Assembly (NCBI GenBank): GCA_012267605.1 | Contig: JAAXGF010000164.1 | Coordinates: forward strand, 1 to 20,779 | Length of the DNA stretch: 20,779 nucleotides | Reading direction: 5' to 3' | Source: Alphaproteobacteria bacterium | GTDB taxonomy: Bacteria; Pseudomonadota; Alphaproteobacteria; JAAXGF01 | In this document: piece after piece, positions 13,621-20,779 of the stretch | How the letters are laid out: every line of letters starts with the position of its first letter | Position numbering within the stretch: position 1 is the first letter of the stretch | Made by a program: the position numbers and the translations under genes | Notes under the pieces: generated by a model | What the model saw: only the letters and a program-made list of their open reading frames with translations | Told to the model about the DNA's origin: nothing | Database searches by the model: none

Positions 13621-16600
13621 TCAGCGGGGGCCGGTCGTTTTTTCGATCTCCAATAGAAGGTGATCTTCGTCCTCGCCCGATGATATCAAGGACCGCAAAA
13701 TTCCGGGTGCCAAGGCGGCCAGTGGATTGACCGTGATTTTTGGCGATACAAGGGGACCGCTGACCGTATACGTCGCGGCAAAAAGCCCTCCTCCCTCTTC
13801 ACCGGCGAACAGTTCGCCAACCACCGGTACCTTTCCGAGCGCGCTATTGAGCGTGTACTCCGGCACCAAGGTTCCCTTTATCTCGGCACTGTCGTTCGCT
13901 ACATCATATTGACCCTCCAAGGTCAACCCGACGGCGGGCCCGTACATGCGAACGTCTCTTAGGTGGATGACATCGCCCTGTTTGGCGAAAGGTGCGAAAA
14001 AATTTGTAAACGCGATCCCCTGCTGGCCTTCACCTGTGAGCGCATTGTAAATTCCGGTTAGCGATGCGCGCGACAAAATTTGGGCAAAGTTGGGTGCCCT
14101 AACCAGCTTAAAGTCGCGAACTCGAATCGCGCCCCTGATCAAATCGGATTCGTCCGGCTCGTCGAGCAACATTTTCACCATGAGTTGTCCGCCCACAGCA
14201 TTGTCGAAGATGCCGAACGCCCGCAAAGTCGCGCCGGCATCGGATGAGTCGATCGACAGCGTGCGACGATCTTCACCCTCGGCGAGCCGCAAGTTGAGAT
14301 CCTTGCCGCCCGGCAACTTGCCACCCAGCACGACGGACTGCCAACGATCCGGACCGACGATTACTTCCGCATGGACGCCGGTTAAAGATTCGCCGTTCTG
14401 TACCAGAACACGCTCGGCATTGGCGCGCAAACGCATTGGCGGTAAAGTCGTGCCCGATACGCGTGACCAGTCTTCGAGATAGGGTTGCAAGTCGATTAAT
14501 TCGCCTTTTACATCAACCAAATATCCTCCTGACTCGGCAACCATTATCAGACCAGTGAGCCGGTTATCGGCAATTTCAAGGCGATCGAGTCGTACTTCCG
14601 TCACTTCTACCGCTTCGGGATCAAAAACGGCGTGCCCTGTCACGATCAAGTCGTCCGACGCGATGCTGATGTCATCGAGCGACGCCGGTTCTCCCGGCAC
14701 AAAATTGACCTCAACGCCAGCGGTCCCCGAATGTCCCGCAAGCTTCCTCCAGTTGAGTCCTGGCAGCTCGAGCTCCGCATCGGCTAAATTCGCCGAGATA
14801 CTCCAAGATTCGCTTTTGTCTGCTCGTTCGACGATGGCGATCTCCGCTTCGATCGGACCATGAAGATAGGCTTGCGAAGGAAAGCCAAAGCGAACTCGAT
14901 CTTCGTCGGAGAGGCGTGCGCGGGCCTTGTACGCGTTTATCACGGTTGGATCATCGCCAAAATTCGCCCGCCAATTCGCGGACATCGGTACGCCATGAAA
15001 CACTAACGGTCCGGACACATCCATACCCGCATTATCCAGTACGAGTGATAACTGACCATCGCTAACGTCGTAGTCGGCGATGACATCCTGCGCCGCGACA
15101 TCTTGCAGATGCGCGCGTGCGGTGACGATCACTTCGTCCAAACTCAAGTCGTTCCGCAACGGAAAATCAAAACGCAACCGAATATCCGACTCGCCTCCGA
15201 CAGACCCAGGTTCTAATCCAACCGCTTGTGCGAACTCCAGGTACGGGTGCGCCAACAAATTTATTGCGTCATCGACCGGCCCGGTGATAGTGAGATCCAC
15301 AGTCGTAGCATCTTCTCGACCCACACCCTCAACGACAAAGTTGGCCGGCTCCACCGCAAGCCGATCCAGGTGGCCTCCAGACATGGAAATCTCAAGCCGC
15401 GTCCCCATGAGTAACATCTTCCCATCAACCCCGACCACAGCGGGAAGGGGCGGCAAATAGTCCACGGTTACGTCCTCCATGTCCGCCGATATTCTTAGAG
15501 CACCGTCGGGCAATGAATCTTGCGCCATTACTTCTTCATCGATCGCCAAGCTGAGCTGCGCGCTACGGAATACGCCAACCGAGAGATGCGAGATAATCCA
15601 CTCCCGCACATCAACGGCCAACCAAGTTGGCCAGTATTTGCCGAGTTCGTCGAAGGGCAAGTCATTCACGGTCACTTCGGCGACCACCGATGGTAGCGAG
15701 CCTAACCCCTCGACCAAACCGCCGGCAGCGACCGTCGGTCCCTCCAAATCCACGAAAAAATCATCGACCCGCAATTGCCCGCGACCGCGGGACAGAACAC
15801 CAACGGCCTTAGCGTAAGTAATGGCGATATCGTTATCTAGCAAATCAGGTACTGACAAAGTTCCTTCGACGGCCGCAAGATCAAAATGAAAATCCGACGT
15901 GTTTCCATCGAAATCCATGCGGGTGGAAAACGATCCGCTAATCGGAATTTTCACGCCGGCCAAGTGAGCTCCCAGCGCCTCGGAAACCACGGCAAACGCT
16001 GCCGGCTCCAGGCCATTGAATTCGACGGTCAAGTCGACGGCTTTCTGTTCACCGTCGATGGTACCTTCCACATCAAAATGAGCACGATGTTCGTCCCAAG
16101 AAAGATCAAACGCGAGAGATGCGCGAATGCCATCACCATTCCGGCTGAGCCCGAGGTTCGCGGCGCTTGTCCGCCACTGCAGACCGAGCAGCCGATCGTC
16201 GAATAGGATCGATCCGTGGGTAACGTCGACATTGTTCAAATAGCCGATTCCAGTTTCCCGATCCAGCGGGCGGGAGATTTCAGTGAGTAAAAGGGCTAGA
16301 AAATTCTGCTCGTCTGGCAACGGTTCCGCCGATTCCAACGCGAATCGGCCGTCTTGGTGACGCACGATAGTGAGGTCCGGTGCCTTGAACGCGACACTCG
16401 TCGGCGCGACAACCCCCCGAAGGAGGGCCGGCACGCTCAAGCCAACTATGAGATCGGGGGCATTCGCTACGGCAGTGCCGTCCGCGTCTCGGACAACCAT
16501 ACCTGCTATCCGCACCTTGAGCGCTCGATCCCAGCCCTCCCACTCCAGAACAGTATGATCAATGGTGAAATCATAGGGCTCACGGGCTTCCGAAAGAGCC

Positions 16601-16740
16601 TCGGCCAAATAAGGGGTCAATGTATCCAGGGATAGAGGTGCACTTGACAGCCGCCATAGTACGGCCGCGGCAATAATCAACACACCCGCGAACGAGGCGG
16701 CCACCATATGCAAAAAAAACCGTACAATGCGCTGAATCAA
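13621..16740 (-). CDS. AsmA/YhdP-like envelope protein
   Basis: A 1039-residue protein with a single N-terminal membrane helix (about residues 8-30), followed by a long periplasmic region of beta-rich, Asp/Val/Leu-rich repeats. The C-terminal part (FAQILSRASLTGIYNALTGEG, then FAPFAKQGDVIHLRD, GTLVPEYTLNSALGKVPVVGEL and GPLVSPKITVNPLAAL) is characteristic of the AsmA-like/DUF3971 group that includes YhdP. Proteins of this superfamily are implicated in moving phospholipids between inner and outer membrane; that role is inferred here from family knowledge. The start is a TTG at 16740 with AAGAGGA five bases ahead, which is convincing. An in-frame ATG lies 11 codons later. It diverges from glnE across 77 bases. 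A shorter family name such as DUF3971 protein would be equally fair. Confidence 0.88.
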   Translation of the reverse strand: MIQRIVRFFLHMVAASFAGVLIIAAAVLWRLSSAPLSLDTLTPYLAEALSEAREPYDFTIDHTVLEWEGWDRALKVRIAGMVVRDADGTAVANAPDLIVGLSVPALLRGVVAPTSVAFKAPDLTIVRHQDGRFALESAEPLPDEQNFLALLLTEISRPLDRETGIGYLNNVDVTHGSILFDDRLLGLQWRTSAANLGLSRNGDGIRASLAFDLSWDEHRAHFDVEGTIDGEQKAVDLTVEFNGLEPAAFAVVSEALGAHLAGVKIPISGSFSTRMDFDGNTSDFHFDLAAVEGTLSVPDLLDNDIAITYAKAVGVLSRGRGQLRVDDFFVDLEGPTVAAGGLVEGLGSLPSVVAEVTVNDLPFDELGKYWPTWLAVDVREWIISHLSVGVFRSAQLSLAIDEEVMAQDSLPDGALRISADMEDVTVDYLPPLPAVVGVDGKMLLMGTRLEISMSGGHLDRLAVEPANFVVEGVGREDATTVDLTITGPVDDAINLLAHPYLEFAQAVGLEPGSVGGESDIRLRFDFPLRNDLSLDEVIVTARAHLQDVAAQDVIADYDVSDGQLSLVLDNAGMDVSGPLVFHGVPMSANWRANFGDDPTVINAYKARARLSDEDRVRFGFPSQAYLHGPIEAEIAIVERADKSESWSISANLADAELELPGLNWRKLAGHSGTAGVEVNFVPGEPASLDDISIASDDLIVTGHAVFDPEAVEVTEVRLDRLEIADNRLTGLIMVAESGGYLVDVKGELIDLQPYLEDWSRVSGTTLPPMRLRANAERVLVQNGESLTGVHAEVIVGPDRWQSVVLGGKLPGGKDLNLRLAEGEDRRTLSIDSSDAGATLRAFGIFDNAVGGQLMVKMLLDEPDESDLIRGAIRVRDFKLVRAPNFAQILSRASLTGIYNALTGEGQQGIAFTNFFAPFAKQGDVIHLRDVRMYGPAVGLTLEGQYDVANDSAEIKGTLVPEYTLNSALGKVPVVGELFAGEEGGGLFAATYTVSGPLVSPKITVNPLAALAPGILRSLISSGEDEDHLLLEIEKTTGPR

Positions 16741-16762
16741 GAGATCCTCTTACAACGACCGG

Positions 16763-16807
16763 CAGCCCAAACGGCGGCTTTCGGTCGCCGCATTGTGCGA
16801 TGGGCTG
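16763..16807. repeat. Nested inverted repeat between glnE and the AsmA-like gene
   Basis: CAGCCCA (16763-16769) is inverted perfectly at TGGGCTG (16801-16807). Inside it CGGCG (16772-16776) pairs with CGCCG (16786-16790). It ends 10 bases before the glnE ATG and fills most of the 77-base divergent region. It may be a glnE leader structure, an operator, or chance in GC-rich DNA. Confidence 0.3.
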
Positions 16808-16817
16808 AGTTACGCCG

Positions 16818-19800
16818 ATGACGACGTTTCCATTTCTAGCAGAAATTAACAACCTCCCTGAAGCTCGAGATTTTGAACGCGCACGTCGGGGTCTTGATCG
16901 CTGGCGAGCAAAGGCCCGCAAGACCGGCCATTCCCCAGCCTCAGAAATATCCCAGGCGATCGCCGACGATTCGGTCGGAAGAGCGCTCCTCGACGCCTTG
17001 TTCGGGAACAGTCCGTTTCTCGGCCAATCGATATTGTTGGATCCCACGATCCTATGCCGCCTGGCGCAAGATGGCTCCATGACGTGCCTGGAGCGGGTTC
17101 TTAATAACCTGAAACAAGGACTGGATCCGGATATCACGTCGCTTATGCGTCGACTCCGCGTCGCCCGGCGTGAAGTCGCGGTAATCGTAGGCGTTTCGGA
17201 CATCGCGAACTTGTGGTCGCTCGAGCAAGTAACTTCCGCTCTGACTCAATTTGCCGAAGAAGCCCTGAAAAGAGCAGTTTCGCATCTGTTGTCGGCGGCA
17301 GCGGCTTCGGGCGACCTTAACCTTCCTGACCGGGAGACTCCCCAGATTGGTTCGGGATTCGTGGTCCTTGGACTGGGCAAACTCGGCGGTGGGGAACTCA
17401 ACTATTCAAGCGATATCGACCTCATCGTGGTCTACGACCCCGACATTGCCAAATATGCGGGCCGAGAGGACGTTCAGCTGTGTTATGCGCGGCTCGCCCG
17501 ATCCCTTGCTCAGGTAATGCAGGACCGGACGGATGACGGGTACGTATTCCGTACGGATTTTCGACTCAGACCGGATTCCGGTGCTTCCCCACTCGCGCTT
17601 TCGGTCCAAGCCGCCGAGGCCTACTACGAGAGCATGGGGCAAAGTTGGGAACGGGCCGCCTTGATCAAGGCGCGGCCGGTCGCTGGCGACCTTGACGTAG
17701 GTGATCATCTCTTCGCCGATCTCGCTCCGTTTATCTGGCGAAAACACATCGATTTCGCCGCCATTCAAGACATTCACGCGATCAAACAACAGATAGATTC
17801 CCATCGCGGCGGCGGCGCCATCGCCGTCCATGGACACAACATCAAACTCGGCCGGGGAGGAATTCGAGAAATCGAATTCTTTGCACAAACCCAGCAGCTC
17901 GTTTGGGGAGGGCGGGATCCGAGCCTTCGATGTCCAGCAACGTGCGATGCTCTACGAGCGTTGGCATTAGCTGGTCGAATCAACGACGCAACCGTCACAT
18001 CGTTGATCGACGCCTACGGGTTCCTCCGGCGAATCGAGCACCGGCTGCAAATGACCGACGACGCCCAAACCCACAGTCTCCCTGTCGACCCGGATGAATT
18101 GGAAGGACTTGCCGTCTTCTTGGGTTACCAGCGGCCGGCGGAATTTCCTGATCAGCTTCTGAAAAATCTTCAGATCGTTGAACGCCATTATGCCCGCCTG
18201 TTCGAGGATGCGCCCAGTGTCCAACCCGGCGGCAATCTTGTTTTCACTGGTGCTCATGACGAACCTGAGACCCTAGCAAATCTACGAAATATCGGATTTG
18301 ACGATGTGAAAGCCGTGGCCAAAGTTGTGCGCGGCTGGTACAGCGGCCGATTTCGAGCGACCAACAGCACCGCGTCGCGGCAAATACTGAGCCAGTTGCT
18401 ACCTGCCCTCCTCGATGCATTTGCCAAGACGGCACGGCCGGATTCGGCGCTGATGCGGTTCAACAACTTTATTGCCGGATTGCCCGCGGGCACCCAACTT
18501 TTCTCTATGTTTCGCGCTTGTCCCCCTTTGCTTGATTTGATCGCAGAGCTCATGGGTAGCGCGCCTCGCCTCTCGGAACATCTCCGCCGCCGGCCACAAC
18601 TCATGGAAAACGTTCTGGAAAGTGATTTTTACCAGCCGTTGCCCAACGCGGAAGCACTTGAGACCGACGTCCAAGAATCCCTGGAAGGTACCGCTGATTT
18701 CGCTAGTGTGCTCGATCATACGCGCCGTTGGGCCCGCGATCGTGAATTTCAGCTCGGCATGCAAATTCTTTCCCGGCGGCTCGAGGCCGATGCGGCGGGC
18801 GCTCATTGGTCGGACATTGCTGAGGCCGTATTGCGGAATATACTGCGGCACGCCGAACAGGCCATCGCCCTAACCCACGGCCGTGTTCCACAAGCGGGTG
18901 TGGCTATCATCGCCTTGGGGAAACTAGGCGGAAGGGAAATGACCTCGTCGTCGGATCTCGATATGGTCTTGGTATACAAGTGTGCCGAAGGCAGAGACGT
19001 GTCCGACGGGTCTAGTCCCCTGCCGGCCAGCCAATATTTCCTTCGGTTAAGCCAAAAGCTCATTTCCGGACTTACCAAGCTAACCTCAGAAGGTCAGTTG
19101 TTCAAAGTCGATATGCGATTGCGGCCCTCTGGTTCGAAGGGGCCCTTGGCTTCGGAATTCGGAGGTTTCTTAGATTATCACGGAAAAAGTGCTTGGACAT
19201 GGGAACACATGGCCTTGACCCGTGCCCGAGTGGTCGCCGGACCGATCGAGTTAAAGACCTTGGTCGAGCGCGGGATTCGAGAAATCCTATCGCTCCGCCG
19301 AGACCAGGATAAGCTGGCAACGGCGGTTGCGGAAATGCGCGTTCGAATCGACGAGGAGCACCGTACGAACGATCCATGGAACGTCAAGTATGTTGAGGGC
19401 GGACTGGTCGACATCGAGTTTATCGTCCAGTTCTTGCAGCTCGGCCACTCCTGTGATCACCCCGAAATTCTCAACCAGAATTTGATCACTTCACTGACAC
19501 GAATTGCAAAAGCGGGTCTGGTTTCCGGCGCCGATGCGGGATTGATGATTGGTGCCACCCGCCTCATGCAACGGGTACAAAGCATTCTGCGCTTGACGAT
19601 CGGCGAAAGTCGATTCGGTGACAACGCACCCGAGGGTTTGCGCCGCGTTTTGGCGCGTGCTGGCGAGTCCGCGGACTTCCAAGCGGTGTATGCGAAATTG
19701 CTGACCACGCAGGGGCAAATAAGGGAACTATTTAAGAAACTTGTTGGCGATCCAACAAATTTGTCCAATACGTTGACCCCACGACGCGGACGGCAAGCCG

Positions 19801-19820
19801 ACAGTGACCGGCCCCGTTGA
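16818..19820 (+). CDS. glnE: Glutamine synthetase adenylyltransferase/adenylyl-removing enzyme
   Basis: GlnE adenylylates glutamine synthetase to switch it off and deadenylylates it to switch it on, in response to PII signalling. The 1000-residue protein has the expected duplicated architecture. The N-terminal nucleotidyltransferase half has GLGKLGGGELNYSSDIDL (184-201), the adenylyl-removing site. The C-terminal half has ALGKLGGREMTSSSDLDM (about 697-714), the adenylylating site. Each is followed by a helical domain, with DFRLRPDSG and DMRLRPSGS motifs completing the two active sites. Length fits the alphaproteobacterial family. The ATG at 16818 has only a weak ribosome-binding signal. The 3' end overlaps the DUF455 start by 17 bases if that gene begins at its GTG, so the two may be coupled. 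Confidence 0.97.
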   Translation: MTTFPFLAEINNLPEARDFERARRGLDRWRAKARKTGHSPASEISQAIADDSVGRALLDALFGNSPFLGQSILLDPTILCRLAQDGSMTCLERVLNNLKQGLDPDITSLMRRLRVARREVAVIVGVSDIANLWSLEQVTSALTQFAEEALKRAVSHLLSAAAASGDLNLPDRETPQIGSGFVVLGLGKLGGGELNYSSDIDLIVVYDPDIAKYAGREDVQLCYARLARSLAQVMQDRTDDGYVFRTDFRLRPDSGASPLALSVQAAEAYYESMGQSWERAALIKARPVAGDLDVGDHLFADLAPFIWRKHIDFAAIQDIHAIKQQIDSHRGGGAIAVHGHNIKLGRGGIREIEFFAQTQQLVWGGRDPSLRCPATCDALRALALAGRINDATVTSLIDAYGFLRRIEHRLQMTDDAQTHSLPVDPDELEGLAVFLGYQRPAEFPDQLLKNLQIVERHYARLFEDAPSVQPGGNLVFTGAHDEPETLANLRNIGFDDVKAVAKVVRGWYSGRFRATNSTASRQILSQLLPALLDAFAKTARPDSALMRFNNFIAGLPAGTQLFSMFRACPPLLDLIAELMGSAPRLSEHLRRRPQLMENVLESDFYQPLPNAEALETDVQESLEGTADFASVLDHTRRWARDREFQLGMQILSRRLEADAAGAHWSDIAEAVLRNILRHAEQAIALTHGRVPQAGVAIIALGKLGGREMTSSSDLDMVLVYKCAEGRDVSDGSSPLPASQYFLRLSQKLISGLTKLTSEGQLFKVDMRLRPSGSKGPLASEFGGFLDYHGKSAWTWEHMALTRARVVAGPIELKTLVERGIREILSLRRDQDKLATAVAEMRVRIDEEHRTNDPWNVKYVEGGLVDIEFIVQFLQLGHSCDHPEILNQNLITSLTRIAKAGLVSGADAGLMIGATRLMQRVQSILRLTIGESRFGDNAPEGLRRVLARAGESADFQAVYAKLLTTQGQIRELFKKLVGDPTNLSNTLTPRRGRQADSDRPR

Positions 19821-20697
19821 TGGCAACGCTTTGGCACAGGATTTGACTCCACATCGTGAGGACACGGCTATCGACGTTCTCCAGGATTATCAAAATCAAG
19901 GGGCAGAACACTGTGGTCGGGAGATCGATTTAGCCGCACACGCCGTGGCAATCCTAACCACCCCCGAACCACAGGATAAAGTCGTGCAAACGCGATTATC
20001 CGCCAAGCTTTGGCGCGACAGCAAAATACGCGTGGGCTCGGCTCAGCCACCGCTTCGGCCGGCGCGACCGGCGCGACCTGAACTACGGCCACCGCGTGAA
20101 ATGGCGCGCCGTCGGCGCGGAAAATCCCCCGCCGCCCGCCTCGCCCTTCTCCATGCGCTAGCACACATCGAACTCAATGCTGTCGATCTGGCTTGGGACA
20201 TCGTCGCCCGGTTTACCGAAGAAGTGTTGCCCGACGAATTTTACAGCGATTGGGTCGCGGTGGCCGAAGATGAAGCACGCCATTTTTCCCTACTGTCGGA
20301 CCGCCTGTCGGCGTTTGGCGGCGCTTACGGAGATTTGCCTGCCCACGACGGACTGTGGCAAGCTGCCGAACATACCGCCGACGACATTCTCGCGCGTTTG
20401 GCTCTTGTCCCGATGGTCTTGGAAGCCCGGGCGCTCGATGTGACACCGGAGATGATCACTCGATTCAACCGTTACGGCGATACCGAAAGCGCAAACGTGC
20501 TTGAAGTAATCTACAACGATGAAATCCGCCACGTTGCAAACGGCAGCCGGTGGTTTCATCACATTTGTTCGGATCGCGGGATTAATCCCACTTCCACCTA
20601 TCATGAGTTGGTGAGGCGGCGATACGCGGGCGTCCTCAAACAACCGTTCAATGTTCCCCCGACTTCCGCAACTCGGCACGCGTTTCGGCTAATGTGA
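19804..20697 (+). CDS. DUF455 ferritin-like protein
   Basis: A 297-residue cytoplasmic protein of the DUF455 family, a ferritin-like di-iron fold whose reaction is not known. Metal-ligand style motifs are present on successive helices: HIELNAVDLAWD (Glu123), EDEARHFSLL (Glu157, His160), VLEARALDVTP (Glu207) and NDEIRHVANG (Glu240, His243). A conserved Pro/Arg-rich segment (RPARPARPELRPPREM, about 85-100) precedes the helical core. The start is uncertain: the GTG at 19804 overlaps glnE by 17 bases and gives an unconserved N-terminus of about 40 residues, and a later GTG near residue 48 is possible. The ligand pattern suggests an oxygen-activating di-iron enzyme, but that is inference. The position after glnE is the only context here, and a hairpin follows the stop. 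Confidence 0.9.
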   Translation: MTGPVDGNALAQDLTPHREDTAIDVLQDYQNQGAEHCGREIDLAAHAVAILTTPEPQDKVVQTRLSAKLWRDSKIRVGSAQPPLRPARPARPELRPPREMARRRRGKSPAARLALLHALAHIELNAVDLAWDIVARFTEEVLPDEFYSDWVAVAEDEARHFSLLSDRLSAFGGAYGDLPAHDGLWQAAEHTADDILARLALVPMVLEARALDVTPEMITRFNRYGDTESANVLEVIYNDEIRHVANGSRWFHHICSDRGINPTSTYHELVRRRYAGVLKQPFNVPPTSATRHAFRLM

Positions 20698-20707
20698 CGA
20701 TTTTCCG

Positions 20708-20733
20708 GCCCGGAAAGTGGCGGATTTCCGGGC
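20708..20733 (+). terminator. Hairpin terminator after the DUF455 gene
   Basis: GCCCGGAAA and TTTCCGGGC form a perfect 9-bp stem with an 8-nt loop, followed by TTTGCTT. It begins 10 bases after the DUF455 stop. The downstream T run is short and broken by GC, but the stem is strong. The symmetric AAA/TTT sides could also serve a minus-strand gene. Confidence 0.6.
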
Positions 20734-20779
20734 TTTGCTTCTCCAGAACGGCGTGTAGTGCCGACCTACCCCCTTGATC

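Overview
The window looks like chromosome from an alphaproteobacterium, probably a free-living and perhaps marine or saline-adapted member of the Rhodospirillales-like lineages. The evidence is the kind of genes and their order: a two-domain cold-shock protein followed by a DUF192 secreted protein, an alphaproteobacterial-type MnmA, two adjacent IscS/NifS-type cysteine desulfurases, GlnE, a large AsmA/YhdP-like protein, a DUF455 ferritin-like protein and two NhaD Na+/H+ antiporters. The lineage call is inference. I see no rRNA, tRNA, IS element, prophage or CRISPR array.

Positions 216-10163 form one long minus-strand block. In transcription order it is cysE, a NifS-like cysteine desulfurase, iscS, iscA, fdx (ISC ferredoxin), mnmA, two tandem nhaD genes, a double cold-shock-domain protein and a DUF192 protein. 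The first six share a sulfur theme: cysteine precursor synthesis, sulfur extraction from cysteine, Fe-S carrier and ferredoxin, then tRNA 2-thiouridylation. IscU, HscB, HscA and IscR are absent from this cluster, and the IscS C-terminal tail that normally docks IscU is not conserved. The nhaD pair follows mnmA. A nested inverted repeat fills the gap before the first nhaD and pairs its Shine-Dalgarno away, which makes a candidate cis-regulatory RNA.

Positions 10164-10428 are a divergent intergenic region with a short perfect palindrome. From there to the right end the genes alternate in strand: an alpha/beta hydrolase (+), anmK (-), tyrS (+), an AsmA/YhdP-like envelope protein (-), then glnE and a DUF455 protein (+) that overlap slightly. 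These are housekeeping genes: peptidoglycan recycling, tRNA charging, envelope maintenance and nitrogen control. A strong hairpin follows the DUF455 gene.

The best candidates for something undescribed are the structured leader in front of the nhaD pair and the IscU-less cysteine desulfurase-IscA-ferredoxin-MnmA cluster. Both are hypotheses from reading the sequence. No structure prediction or homology search was run.
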